Below are positions 1-11,755 of a DNA stretch of 64,000 bases, in pieces. This DNA comes from Phallus indusiatus (taxonomy: Eukaryota > Basidiomycota > Agaricomycetes > Phallales > Phallaceae). The notes under the pieces are model-generated. The model was given only the letters and a program-made list of their open reading frames with translations. It was not told where the DNA came from and did no database searches. The first letter of the stretch is position 1. Every line of letters starts with the position of its first letter. The DNA is taken from NCBI GenBank assembly GCA_027605045.1, contig JAQFWX010000149.1:17319-81318 (forward strand). Direction: 5' to 3'. The position numbers and the translations under genes were made by a program.

Positions 1-2157
1 ACTTGGAGTCGAGTAGTCTTGTCTCCCGAAGTATTGGAGGGCATTTGGAGTATCATTTGTGGATCGGGAGGTGATTGGGATTTGACCTTGACTGGATTTA
101 CGCGCTCGGCAAGGTATGTTACTGTGTGTATGTTACTGTGTAAAACGTTGTGTTGCGGCATTGTATTGATATTAAGCATTCAAAGCTCGTTCGCACCTAC
201 AATATCTCTACAGTCCGTGGCAGGATTAGAAGGAAAGACCAAGGACGAGATAGACATTGACGCGAATCCTTTCAATCTTCGTCCAGACCCTGCCAGACTT
301 GTAGGCTTCATGAAGGCTATGGACAGGAAAGACATTAGCTCCGATATACTTTTACGTCTCTTGAATCGGTATCAAGATCTCAAAGAGAAAGATAGAGACG
401 AGGTTGCCATGCAGTATGTCGTTTATTTGGACTATTGTCATTGATCGTTGTTTGACCTCGCGTGGTTCAGAACTTTATTATCATTGCAGCTGATCCTGCA
501 GATGCAAGCGCAACTATCGGATGCTGTGGTATCGAAGCCTGAACACATGCTGACATTCGTCAAACATGCGCTGCAGTCGTTGCCTAAACCACCACCACTG
601 ACAACATCCGCAATGAAGAAAGGTTTAAGCCTAAATGACTTGCAGTTTGTACATAAAGCGGAGGACGAGGAACGAGCGGACAGCGATGATGAAGATTTCG
701 ACGACTCTGATCTCGTCGACCAACATGCTATTGTTGGAAAGGATGATATGGCTGTGACTGCTATCACGCTACTTCTGTCCGTTCTAGAAGGTGCGCCGTT
801 TTTCTCGCCTTCAGGTTGTCCATGCATTTGATGGCTTGGTATAGGAAATCCTGATCTGTCACCGGAGACTAATCATGATCTGAAAGAGATAGCTGAGTCT
901 ATCGAAGGCATCGCGTCGCATACAAACGCAACGCCCGCACTCCGTCAGTTGGCTCGTGAAGCTCGACTAGTACTTCTGGCGCGTTTAGCTTCGGCCTCTG
1001 TTGGTCAACAAGCCAAAAAAACTACCGAAGCCGATCAGCCAACTGCTGCCGATATATATCAGCAGGCTTTGAAACTTCTGCAAGATCCTATTATTCCTGT
1101 ACGAGCTCATGGCTTACAGCTTCTTCGAGACCTGCTTTCCAAGCGCTCGAAGGACCCATACCAAGAATCGCGTCTAGATCCAGCTTTGTTACCTGGTATC
1201 TTATCTATATTCCTGCAATCTATTCAGGATCAAGAGTCATACATCTTTCTTAACGCCGTGCAAGGATTGGCAGCGATGGTAGATGGGTATGGAAAGGAAG
1301 TTCTGAGAGGGATAATGGACATATATTTGCAAGGAACGGGGATAAAACCAACTGGTGCTTTGGGCTCTAGCGATGCCATGAGTCAAGAAGAGCTTGATGC
1401 CCGTATTCGAGTTGGAGAAGCTCTCAACAATGTTGTCAGACGGTGTGGAGGGGCGTTGGCCTTTTACAGTGAGTTTTTGATGTTTACCGCGGACATAAGC
1501 TTACGGAGTTTCCTTGTAGTCGACGTATTGCTTCCGCCACTGTTGACGATTATACAAACTGCACATCTGCCTACAGTCCTACGAGTATCCGCTCTATCCG
1601 TAATTGCTCAATGTGCGTCGACGAACGTAGCTGCGTTGAACAATTATGCCGATAGGCTTGTCAGCACTTCTGTAGAAATAGTCAAACTGGAGCATGTTCC
1701 CATGAAGGTTTCCAAAGAGAAAGAGACATCAAATGACGCTCATAATTCGTCGAATGGAATTGCTGAGGAAGAAGAGTCCAAAAAGGAAATACCTCCAACG
1801 CAGGCTCATCACCCGGATCAAATAGATCTAGATCCCACGACCTCCTTTACAAAAACTCCGTCTCTTCGTCGTTCAGCGCTACATTTGCTATCAACACTGT
1901 TCCGCGCGAATATTCAACTTCAATATGACGTTTTGTTGCGAAGACCTCAGGAGCCCACGATCGGCATTCGTGTCGCTAATTTCCCATCTTCCAAACTGCC
2001 GGATGATTCTAGTTTCCCTGAAACATTGCTTCGACATGTGAATATCGTTTTGGGGTATGTCGCTGCTGTAGACCAAGATCTTGTAACGAAGGTTATGGCG
2101 AACGAAGTTTTGGAGCTTATCAGACAGTATCGACAAGCCAGCTTAGAGCTCGTGTAG
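1..2157 (+). CDS. RTP1/TANGO6-family protein (5' end outside window)
   Basis: HEAT/ARM-type helical protein of the RTP1 (yeast) / TANGO6 (animal) family, a cytoplasmic factor for RNA polymerase II assembly and nuclear import. The window cuts off its start. Exons read as 1-113, 177-413, 471-790, 845-1468 and 1520-2157; the four introns (63, 57, 54, 51 nt) are GT-AG and all multiples of three, so one frame runs throughout. The block with PIIPVRAHGLQLLRDLL and IFLQSIQDQESYIFLNAVQG (about 1090-1265) matches the RTP1 C1 region, and LRRSALHLLSTLFRAN (about 1865-1915) the C2 region near the end. An acidic, lysine-rich linker (about 1700-1840) separates them. The stop is TAG at 2155-2157. The family call rests on remembered conserved blocks and is fairly secure; the N-terminal half cannot be judged. 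Confidence 0.85.
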
Positions 2158-3873
2158 TTTCAACCTAACTCTTATATGGTTTTTGGTTAGCTAGACTTTT
2201 TGTTTACCAGTTTTGTATCAAAGCAGTACTTATATCCTCGCGCATGCATAAATACATAATTTACCATCCATCCCAATGCTCAATGCAAACGACAGCAAAA
2301 GAACAACTGAGTGGGCTGTGATGAGAGCGCCGGCGCCGAGTCAGGAGAATGGCAGGAAAGAAGAAGGGAACCAGTTCGTCGGGTGCGCTAGGAAGGAGGA
2401 GAGAATGTAGATGGGTTGAGGGAGAGACTTATAATGGGTACAGGTCAAACCGTACGCGAAGAAGAGAGGGAGAAAAAAACTGTCATTCCAAGAGTACACG
2501 AGGCTCCTTATATACACAGTGAAGCCGGGTTGAAAAGGCCGCGTGTTGTAGTCTACGCAGGGAAAATAAAACGCCTTGTGAAACAAGGTACAATAAACAG
2601 AGAGAAATGGGAATGAAAATTGAACAGCGGGGTCAACACTATTACCTGTTCGGAGCTTCCTTTTGTAGCAAAAGCAAGCATAAAAGGGGTTGTCAGGGTG
2701 CAGGCGAGCAACGCCACGCCAATTGTCGAAAGCCCAATCAATGATTACCCGTCTGATGGCTGGATGGGAGAATGGATAGGCCTGTTTTGCCTACAAGCGT
2801 CATCAGTACATAGGCAGTGAATGGTGAACAAGGGCACCATTACTTTCCGCCCGACAGCCGGTTTGGAGACGCTATATATCCAACGTTCATTCTTCATAAG
2901 CCACTTAGCACGAGTCTTGTTAGCTTCAGGGTCATTATTAGTCTTGAGACCGTATACATCTCGGACGATTAATCGTTCTATTCGTTGCGGACCCTATATG
3001 TGATCACAAAGCTGAAGTGGTGTGAATAGTGGTGTGAATAAATGATAGGGAGACATAAAGGAGTTAGAATTATGGATAGCATCGGAGATGAGAGTATCGG
3101 GAAATTCAATCAAGTCCATATTGGCGTAGTCTATTGAAGATTGTATGATAGTTTCGCGTCGCGTCGCATTGCAGTCAAAAGCGCGTCATGGCACCCACGT
3201 CGTTTAAAACCAATGAAAATAGGGGATGAGCTGGGAGAGGGGAGACAGGAGTGGGCTGAGGTCTGAGGGGAATAAATTATAAGATGAAAAGTTGACGGCC
3301 GTAGTTGCTGAGTTGGAAATTTTGTATTAGCTGGCAATTCAAAGAGTACTCGAGTACGGATAAAGCGTTTAGCGAGAGACGCAAGAGCCCCAGAACAGAT
3401 GCAAGCCTATGCAAGCTCAGACGGAAATGAATAGTTGCCAAGAGAGCTGTAGACGGCTAAAACACCTTTAATGCCCAGAGATCAATCGATCAGGTCCTGT
3501 CTCCGGAGCCAAAGCCAGATCATGATTGATGACACTAGAGGCGTCTGGGGACGCAGAAACCCTTGCAAACTGGACAACGTACAACGTATTATGATTCGTC
3601 ATTATAGCTTATGTCAGAAGCGTTATATAACATTTCTAAACCCCTAAATACCTTTACCGCTAAGTACAAAATGGCTACCGTACATCGACATTCACTGAGC
3701 AGATGCATTACACCAAGATGTCGAGTTACAAGCAAGCAAATTAAGTTGTTATAGTATCCAGCAATTCTTCGCTATTCATAGTTGAGTCAAAATTGAGTAA
3801 CCTAATTTTTGATTTCAACCTAAACCCAGCTCACCTTCGCATATATTCTGCGGACTGAACTGCGTCCAATATT
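2158..3873. other. Intergenic region, no supported gene
   Basis: Only short, overlapping open frames with no family resemblance on either strand. A TATATAAGG motif lies on the minus strand at 2507-2515, but I found no coherent gene downstream of it. The first ~150 bases are the 3' untranslated region of the RTP1-family gene. Confidence 0.5.
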
Positions 3874-4276
3874 CGTCACAATATTTTCTCCTCTTTTGAC
3901 ACGGCGATAGTACTAAAAGAGCAAATGCGATCATACGACGCGACATGGTTGGATGTGTTGGAGCGAGTAAGATACTGCGATACAATCGAGCAAGACAGGG
4001 ACTTGTTGCGGGTTGACAGACCCTCGTTGTGTCAAACCAGATTTCTCGTCGGCGCCTTGGAATTCTGCGGTGCTTATCACGTCAAGACATGCTGTGCGAG
4101 ACGCTTGGAATCGAGCAATGTGTAAGAAAGTGTCGCGGGACTGGAAAAAAATGGTTTTTGTCAGTCCCTGTTCCGAGTCTGTAGGAAAACAAAAGAGGGA
4201 GCTCACTGGGGAGGATAAGGAGTTGAGCAAGAGGTGCGACAGTTGGGATTTGGCTTACAACTTGGAGGTTTGCTAA
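3874..4276 (+). mobile_element. Relic of a PIF1-like helicase (Helitron-type element)
   Basis: A short stretch reads like the central part of the PIF1-type helicases carried by fungal Helitrons. One frame gives DTAIVLKEQMRSYDATWLD and a following LERVRYCDTIEQD segment (3874 to about 4010). A second frame continues with DPRCVKPDFSSAPWNSAVLI and TSRHAVRDAWNRA (about 4013 onward). These correspond to the LKEQMR..D..W and W..AVL.T.RHAVR..WN blocks of the family as I remember it. The frame change near 4010 and the absence of the Walker and RepHel parts show a dead fragment. No ends or hairpin of a Helitron were recognised around it. Confidence 0.55.
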
Positions 4277-4382
4277 AATTCGATGTATTGTTAGACAGAT
4301 GGAACACGGACAATAGATGTGTGGCACTTACGCGTAATCGATGATACACAAAAACAAATAAAAGTTTGCAAGGGAATTTGGG

Positions 4383-5033
4383 TCAGATACCCACGATCGC
4401 CTTGAATGCTTCCAAACACGAGAGAATTACAAGCCTGTTATCCAAGGGTCTCATCCCTTCATTGTGCCGGAGATGAGGTCGACTGACAGGGGGATAACAA
4501 AACGTGACGTCGGTTGCCCGTGGCGGATAAGTGCCAGAGCGAACATGAGCTGAAAGCGTCCAGGTTACCGGAATTTTGAAAAACGCTGGCAGCGTCCCCA
4601 CCATGACGATGCCAGGCATCACCTAAGAAGGAAAATCTCTCATTATTATCAGCCAAGAAATCCACAAACGACGCGCCTTTCAATGGGGGGAGTCCAGCCG
4701 CGATCCTTCGTTCATTATTTGCGTTAAAAGCGCCAATTGCCTCTGCGACGAGCTGAGCTCACGCATTATCTTCGTGTCTAATCCGTTTGTTCTCCTGAAC
4801 CAGCAAAAAATCCCCACATTGAGGTCTTGCATCATATTAACTGGGGTATTAGAGAGGAGCTCTTGATCAACGGAGGGGGGAGGCAACTGTGACGTGCAAA
4901 GTCATTAAAGTTTTTTGCGAGGGTTTTGGCGAAACCTGTTGTCCTTGCTGCTGCCTACCTGTGGACCAAAAAATGCAACGGGATTCGGCTCATTGAGTGT
5001 TGTATGTTATGAGTCGAGGTCGTGGCGTGTCCA
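4383..5033 (-). pseudogene. Decayed agaric conserved hypothetical gene, copy A
   Basis: Read on the minus strand from about 5033 down to 4383, this matches the same family as copy B next door. Conserved pieces are NPVAFFGPQ, PPPSVDQELL, QLVAEAIGAFNANNERR, MPGIVMVGTLPAFFKIPVT and EGMRPLDNRLVILSCLEAFK. The family is an uncharacterised agaricomycete protein with an RTR.D.PLLICG segment and a later D.V/LL..Q.DKR segment that could be a restriction-endonuclease-like fold (recalled, not tested). Copy A has a stop codon in the N-terminal block, where copy B has Tyr in DSYHISI, and it has lost the whole central section between PPPSVDQELL and QLVAEA. It is therefore dead. Confidence 0.6.
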
Positions 5034-5630
5034 GTGGCTGCCGGACTTGGCGGTGTGATTTACTGTTGGGAGAAAGAGAGGGAGACACAAGATGGGGCAC
5101 AAGATGGGGCACATGATGGTGGAGACGAAGAGCTCAAGTCTATTACGTCACAATGTCTAATGTACTATATATAGAGTCCGACGCTACAAAACCCAACATT
5201 TACTGCGCGAGGCTCAGCTTGAAGTTGCTGTGTCAACTCACCTGTCGACGCCTGATCTTAGTCGCAAAACAAAAGTTTTACGCCATACTACGATATTGGA
5301 GAAACGTGCCCGAGTTGGTTGCTCGTCCTTAGGGAACACTCAGTGTACTAGTGATCCTCGCGCAAAAAGGCGCCGTGGGCTCTAGAAATATTAATATTTG
5401 CATGAGGCGAGCCTCTAGAGTCTAGTAATAGACTTATGTTACATACACTTTTTTGTGACTATTAAAATGAATAATAAAAAGAAGATAATTCTTGATGTCA
5501 ATTAAATAAGCGGAAAAGATAAAACTGACGTTTTGTATTGAACAAGGTTACCAATCTCAACATGTCATTCTGACAACGCACGTTAACGATCCAGGCCCGC
5601 GGAACCCGAGTCCTTCGTTTCCTGGTTGTC
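5034..5630. other. Intergenic region between the two decayed copies
   Basis: No supported gene. Two direct copies of ACAAGATGGGGC sit side by side at about 5089-5112. The rest is AT-rich sequence without open frames. Confidence 0.5.
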
Positions 5631-6639
5631 CTAATGCTGGGCCTTCATACATGCATGTTCTATACCCACAATCACCTTGAACACTTCTAAACACTTGAAG
5701 ATTTCACGCCTGTTTTTCAGTGGCTTCATTCCGCCAGGACGCAGGATCGGCGGATAACAATAGGTAATGCAAGTTTCCTCCGGAGGGTAGGTCCCATGGC
5801 AAATATGAGTGGACAGAGATCGGTGACGGGAATTTTGAAGAATGCGGGTAACGTACCCACCATCACAATACCGGCCATCACCTAAGTAAAAGAAAACGAA
5901 CGATGCCTCAAAAAAGGATCAACAAACCTTATAAAATAACTCACTTTTTCCTGCAATGGAAGGAGTCCCCTCATTTCCCTTTGCGCATTATTCTCGTTGA
6001 AGGCCTCAACCGCTTTCGCTATAAGCTGAGCTTGTGTACTGGTGAGATCTCCAACCTCCAACCTCCTATCCACCTGCACAACAAGAAGAATACTGTGTCA
6101 TGAAATTGATCGACGACACAGATATCAATCTCTGCGTGTGTTGACATCGCAGATGAGGAGTGGGAGGTCTACCCGGGTCCGTACCAGTCGTTGTCGGCGG
6201 GCATATCTTAAAACCCTGAGAAGTTCAGCAGTAAAATCAAGGATAGCGGTAAATTGATCTTCTTTTGCAAGATAAAGATAAGTGATGAGTTTGGCATTGC
6301 AATCTTGTTCCATAGCTTCAGCGTCGGCATTAAACAATAGCTCTGGATCAACGGTGGGTGGTGGCAGCTCCTGTGGCATACAAATAATGTCATTCGTCTC
6401 TATCCGAAGGCGTTAGCGTGAAACCCCCCTTCGCTTGCCTGTAAGCCAAAGAATGCGAGTGTGTCCACCTCATTGATGCTAATGTGGTACGAGTCTAAGT
6501 CACTGAGAGTCCAGTCGCTACCAGGCGAGAAGGCGCCGGGCACGGCACCAACGTCCTGCTGAGCTTGCGGGCGCTCAGCCTCACCTTCATCTGCTCTTGC
6601 CACCGACCACGTCACGCAGACAGTAGATACCACATTCAT
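5631..6639 (-). pseudogene. Decayed agaric conserved hypothetical gene, copy B
   Basis: A longer copy of the family seen in copy A. Minus-strand blocks in order: DWTLSDLDSYHISINEVD and LAFFGLQ (about 6510-6440), ELPPPTVDPELLFNADAE (about 6370), LVRTRVDLPLLIC (about 6190-6150), VQVDRRLEVGD and QAQLIAKAVEAFNENNAQR (about 6080-5990), MAGIVMVGTLPAFFKIPVT (about 5880-5822) and GTYPPEETCITYCYPP to KCLEVFKVIVGI (about 5800-5650). The expected AE.DICVVD segment after PLLIC sits in another frame (about 6145-6090), so two compensating shifts flank it. A third shift follows FKIPVT near 5820. An intron at 6150-6080 could mask the first pair but would remove a conserved segment. I consider it a pseudogene; function of the family is unknown. 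Confidence 0.6.
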
Positions 6640-7112
6640 TTCCAGTCGTTATTTCGCAGAATTTCAGTTTATTCTTCCCTCCATCCCACCCAAGTACTTT
6701 CCATGCATGTCCTTCTTTCTCATTCTGTTCCATTGCACAGGGCATTGATATATTACATACAAACTAATAAAGTCTCGTTCAAACCATGTGGCGTCTGAAT
6801 CCGCCGAGCAGGAGCCCGCCCACCCGGCCGTCTCCTGTTCCGCGTCCCGAGCTCAGCTCGAGCCCCCAACCTACCACGGACACCACTACCGGGAGCGAGA
6901 CGAGGCAGGATTGGCATCACGGATGAGATTAGCCATGTTGGTCAAATGGTGAAGTCAAACGGAGTTTGAAGGAGCTGGAAGCGCCGCATTAGGACAGATA
7001 GGGGCAGATGTACCTAAGCGCGAGCTAAGACAAAACGTATTTTGTACTATTGGTGGCGGACGAGCCTAGTTCTAGTCCACGATTCCATTCTACTACATAA
7101 TAGTGATATTAT
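6640..7112. other. Intergenic region
   Basis: No supported gene. It lies between the 5' end of decayed copy B and the 3' end of the DUF6533-type gene, so it probably holds the former's promoter and the latter's 3' untranslated region. Confidence 0.4.
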
Positions 7113-8834
7113 TTAAGCGAAGAAAGTCGCGTCATGAACAGACTCATTATCATGATCGGCTCCATTTCTAGCAATTCCTTCACCACCTGCCAGTGCTCCT
7201 ATATTTTCCTGATCATGATCACCCATACCCACGACGATGGACTCGTGCACATATTGCAGCATGCTTTGTATTTGGAGGGTTGGTAGAGCTACACTTGAAG
7301 CTTGAACTGCTGCCGAATTTCGTTGACGAAGATCCAAAGTAAACTCGGCGATTAGAATCGTTGATAATCTTGAAAGCAGCGGATAAGATTACAACTGGGA
7401 TGAAAAGATGGAGAAAGCTTACGCTTGTTGGAAAATGGGAACATCTGATTTCAAGATTGCCTAGTGTAAGTTAAATTTCAGCATTTGAAGTTCTCTCTCA
7501 GAAAAAGGTCGCTTGCATTGGACGAAATCTGAGTAAAGAATATCAAAGTCAACGTGCGGCAAATGTAAGTTTTGATTAGTTGCTTCAAGATTTCTTACGA
7601 ATTCGAGAATTGTGGAGGTGGCGGAAATAAGGACCACAAAGCTTGTTGAACTAAGACAAGTGTTCTAATACACAACTGATTGCGCCAGTGGCACATACCA
7701 AAATCTCGATATAACTAATAAGGATCATTTATGAAACGCCGTCTGACTGGAGAATTCAATTTGGCCGGAAAACTTACGTTGCTTAATCAAAATGTAAACA
7801 AGGTCGTTGCTACTTCTAATACCCGTCTCTCGCTTCAGTTTCCATGTGTCCCAAACCTTCCACAAGCATATGCCAAAGACGAGAAGGTCAATTGAAACTG
7901 TACTAATATTAGCAAGAATGTTGAGAAGGTCGGCTTCGCCTGTGTTTGATGGTAAAAATGCGTTCGTAAGAAAACGTAAGACACACCTTTTGTCAGACTA
8001 GATCAAGTTCAGATAAATAAATTTTAGAGGAATAAGCCAACTCAATTCACTGACGCTATGCACCCAGGGAACCTTATCGTAGCTACCAGAAATAAATATT
8101 AGCATTATAAACTTTACTTAGATTTATTTTAACTGACTATAGAGGCCCAAAGTGAATCCTCCCAAAAATGAAAAACCTAGAGCACAGACCACAATTTTAT
8201 GCTCATAGCAGAGCGAATAAGCGCGGGCTACCAATAAACCTTTTTCGAAGTCGCTTAAAAAAAATCATGCATCCCTTGGTTAAATCCAAACCTTGTATAC
8301 CGATGTATGTCAGAGTAAATGCGGCATTTCCCGCGTTAGCGATGTGATTGCACAAGCTGTTTTATCCTTGACTTTTCTGATTTTGAAGTATGATGGCGTC
8401 TCACCTTCCCGGCTGTATCGAAGATTTTTAAATTTGAGAGTGTAACATTTCAATGTAATTTGACTCACTTGTAGAAAAAAAAGCGCGAATTCGAGTACCT
8501 GAGTGGCCAGAGATCCATATCTCGTCAAGAGATAAAGTAAATTAGGAAGAGTAAATTTTTTTGACCAGACATGTTCTTTTTCTTGACCTATGCTTAATAT
8601 GGTAGTATAAAGGAGCAGTGCTGAGAGTTCGATTATAATATGAGTTAAATGTTAAAGTCGAGATAACAACTTGCCTATGACGCTAATGGAAGTAAGATCC
8701 TGGATATAGCTAATGTTCGGGAATGTGGTGAATTACTCAAATGTTTAGTTTGATTCAAAATCTCACCTTTGATAAACGTCTTGAATGATGAGTTGAAGTT
8801 CTGCATCTGCAGAAGTGTTATAGCTATTGTTCAT
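7113..8834 (-). CDS. DUF6533-type multi-pass membrane protein
   Basis: Agaricomycete membrane protein of the DUF6533 type, function unknown. I model 14 exons and 330 residues. The N-terminal block ISVIALLLYTTILSIGQEKE, then VWSKKFTLPNLLYLLTRYG, is the family mark. Later pieces are IVVCALGFSFLGGFTLGLY, RFPGCIALTK, ISTVSIDLLVFGICLWKVW and the terminal AEFTLDLRQRNS, giving about six or seven hydrophobic segments and a soluble tail. Exons: 8834-8767, 8709-8675, 8620-8469, 8412-8405, 8356-8292, 8227-8138, 8082-8055, 7997-7987, 7939-7778, 7714-7699, 7650-7599, 7528-7517, 7460-7423, 7368-7113. Every phase closes. Two introns use a GC donor (after 8675 and 7517), and several exons are 8-16 nt long. 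The start is the first ATG in frame before the conserved helix. No lesion was seen. Confidence 0.7.
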
Positions 8835-10029
8835 TGTGTGAGATCTAGGCGAAGCGCAACAGGTTTCAAGGATACTGACGATTTGTGAACTACCGCCTAT
8901 GGTTTAAATACGAAATGAAACCGAAAAAAAATTATATAGAGTCTGATGCTCGAGCTTATCACCCAGGGCATAAAGTCTATGCCTACAATTTGTGCTAGCA
9001 TTGTGATCTGATGAAGACACATTGTACATAAAGGCACCCGTGAACCTTCGGCCAGATATGTTTGACGTCGAAATAAGAACATATAGATGGGATCTGGACG
9101 TGTCGCCGACTTATGTGTCGATCGACATGCTCCTTCAACCGTACCAATCTAAGTACTTGTCACCGCTGACTTCGAAGTTGCATTTAAATATAATTAGCCA
9201 GGTGCAATGCTTCATAAATCTTATTATACCTCCCACTCTGCACCCCGTCTGGGAAGAACCTCACCTTGACACACGTCTCCAGAATCTCGGCTCCAAACAT
9301 CGTTGCGGTGGGTAGCCTAGTATCTACGAACACAGCCCGAACATTGTGCCCACAATTTCCTCATTAGAATATGTCATCGACTCTCTTAATCATTTATTCT
9401 TTGCCTGATTTTTTTGATCACAATTCCATCTATCAAGGTACGGTTGTTATACTACACTGATCGTCATACTATGCTAACAGCTGAAAGTGCTCACAGATGA
9501 AATCTTACAGAAAAACAGTCCAACGAAATAAACCCAACAGGGACCTCCGCGATGACACGGTTTAAAATTTTGGATTTAGATCAAAAAACTTGATATCTCT
9601 TTATCGTCAGATCGATTACGCTCATGGGCCCCCTACCTACGAGGAACGAAAGGTACGTAGTAACGATGAAACTCGAACACGAAATACAATCAATGACGAA
9701 CCATTTTGTCTCAAAGGGCGAATACACAATGCCTATTCAGTGACAAGTCCCAACGCAGAATTTGGATTCGATTTCGCTCGTAGGTACTTCAAGCTTCAAC
9801 GTAACTTTGTGCTAACGAGGGAAAGTTGTTGACGTGAGATGACATACATTAAACGCTCAATCAGACATTGATTGGCATTAGCCTCGGAGACCTTATAAAA
9901 AGGGATATGAATAATCTAGAATATTGTCACAAGTCAAATTTCCACGTAAGCTATCACATATTTAAATCACAACAGAAACATCCATTCGCTTATCCTTATG
10001 GGGACACAGGCAAATTCAGAATCAACTTA
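8835..10029. other. Intergenic region, no supported gene
   Basis: Open frames on the plus strand at 9022-9315, 9590-9832 and 9868-10179 carry no recognisable family, and the last is antisense to the ubiquitin-like gene. Possible promoter of the DUF6533-type gene at its left end and 3' region of the next gene at its right end. Confidence 0.45.
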
Positions 10030-11755
10030 CTATTCAAACATGACTCCCATGATCATGCCTGGTTTGGGGACACAAGCCCTCCACACATTATCGTCTTGGT
10101 AGGCTATGGGCGGGAACTCCACCCAGCAATCGGTAGTATACTTGTCGTCGCGCATGCACGTGAAGTGGAAGAAACGTAATCTTTGTTTTAAAAACTCCCC
10201 TTCTACAATAGGCATCCAAATCAATTCGTTCCCATCTCTTTCAATTAAAATAACGTACCTCCCTGTCTCGGTAATCCTATGTAAACCTTTGGCGTTTGCG
10301 ATAAAATAGCTATAGCCCTCTTTGCTTCCTTGTTACAAAGTACTCAATGTTGCGCAAGCTCGCAAAGAACATCTATCCCTCACCTCGAAAGACCTCGGTC
10401 TGTCTATAGAAGCAGCAGGGAGAATAGGGCTCCAATCCACCTTAGCGCTTCGAAGTTTACCATAAGTAATGTTGATTCTTCCATTGACGAACGTGCATTC
10501 CGAAACTTCTGGAAGCGGAGATGTTTGAAGAAAACGCCCACTTCATCGTCAGGTTGTACTATTAGGTTCCAAGTAGAAGGTAGAACGTCGGCCCACACCC
10601 AATTTCCTTCCCGTGTGCAATCTCTGTACCGCAGACGAATGTTTTCATGGTTAAGTTGCCTCGAATATTTACTGAAAATTTCTATTGCGACATCAACGGT
10701 ATCCTTTGTTTAGTATAAACGAGCGCAACTGAGTAGTGTGATTGATGACTTACTATGTAAGAAGATGGGAGAGGTACAATGGCATGACGGCTTTGCTCAG
10801 TGCTATCGACAGTAGGTAAAGTCAGTCGGAGACAAGGTGTCTGTCTTTCGACCAGGAAAGTCTTATTTGCCACTAAATCAGTTTTGACAGATGGTGATGT
10901 AGGGCGGTGGTTGGCGTGTGTAGCAAAAGACGGAGGCTAAAAAGCGGACGGCTCGTTACTACGACGGTCAACCGTAGTGTAATTAGATGAGGCAATGGAG
11001 AATCCAGACACTTTCTTTGTCGTTATTGTTCATGAGAAAGCTGTGTTAGGCGCCCATACGAAAATATCAGTTTCAACAGTCCTGACGAAAATAGAGCCAG
11101 AGGCTGTTACTTGAGATGGCAACTCTTGTTGCATAGGCATTATCGCTACCTTTTGTTCCGTCTTGCCACGTTCAGATCGGGAACTCAAGACATGCATACG
11201 CTTCAGAGACCCTATAAATTGTATTCGCGAAGGGATCGAGTTGGAGAGAAGTAAAATAAAATCGTGAGCACGGGCGTTGTTGCGTTTGGCACAATTCTGA
11301 GTGAAAAAGGTCTGCATCCAATAATTAGAAAGTGATAGATATATGTACGGTCACCTTACTTCGCTATCGGAATGTGGCGGAAAGGGGAAAAAAGCTAGTC
11401 TTTTAACGTAGCGGTCAGACGGATTGAAGTCCTCGTCACAGTCGCGATATGATATATTCAAGGAGCGCGTACGAGACACACGTGACACCACGTTACTGTC
11501 AACCAGAAAAAAGAAAAAAAAATGTGAATGTAAGCCGAACGGTAAAGAGAAAGTGATGTCGATGAAATATCGAGATGATCGTGGTCTGTGGCGCGTGGAG
11601 AGTCCGGAGAGTCCGGAGAGCACCGCTCTCCCTTCTTTTTCATTCTGATGCTGCTCAGCCATCCCGGTGTAGACGAGTCTATTACTGAGCCTGCTTCCTT
11701 CCTCGAGAAACCCTTTTGCTATCGCCGCGCTCTCTAAGTCGCTCGAGTTGGTCAC
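10030..11755 (-). CDS. Ubiquitin-like-domain hypothetical protein
   Basis: Six exons fit a single frame: 11755-11360 (start uncertain), 11311-11060, 10936-10754, 10703-10461, 10403-10384 and 10324-10030, about 462 residues. The segment with VDVAIEIFSKYSRQLNHENI, then GNWVWADVLPSTWNLIVQ and DDEVGVFFKHL resembles the ubiquitin-like domain common in hypothetical proteins of mushrooms. The C-terminal part (ITETGRYVILIERDG, FFHFTCMRDDKYTTDCWVEF) is unrecognised. The exon at 10403-10384 is only 20 nt and the intron before exon 3 is 123 nt, longer than its neighbours. The proposed first exon lies in the duplicated segment shared with 20.5-21.8 kb, so the true start may be further downstream. Function is unknown. 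Confidence 0.5.

Noticed and set aside
2341..2741. Minus-strand open frames with LFNFHS and YIRSLV, recalling the small membrane protein Kish/TMEM167
   Set aside because: The pieces do not join in frame and the conserved C-terminal block is absent; the YIRSL codons overlap a TATATAAGG motif. Probably chance.
9022..9315. Plus-strand 97-residue open frame
   Set aside because: No recognisable motif; composition is not clearly coding and it lies upstream of the DUF6533-type gene in the opposite direction.
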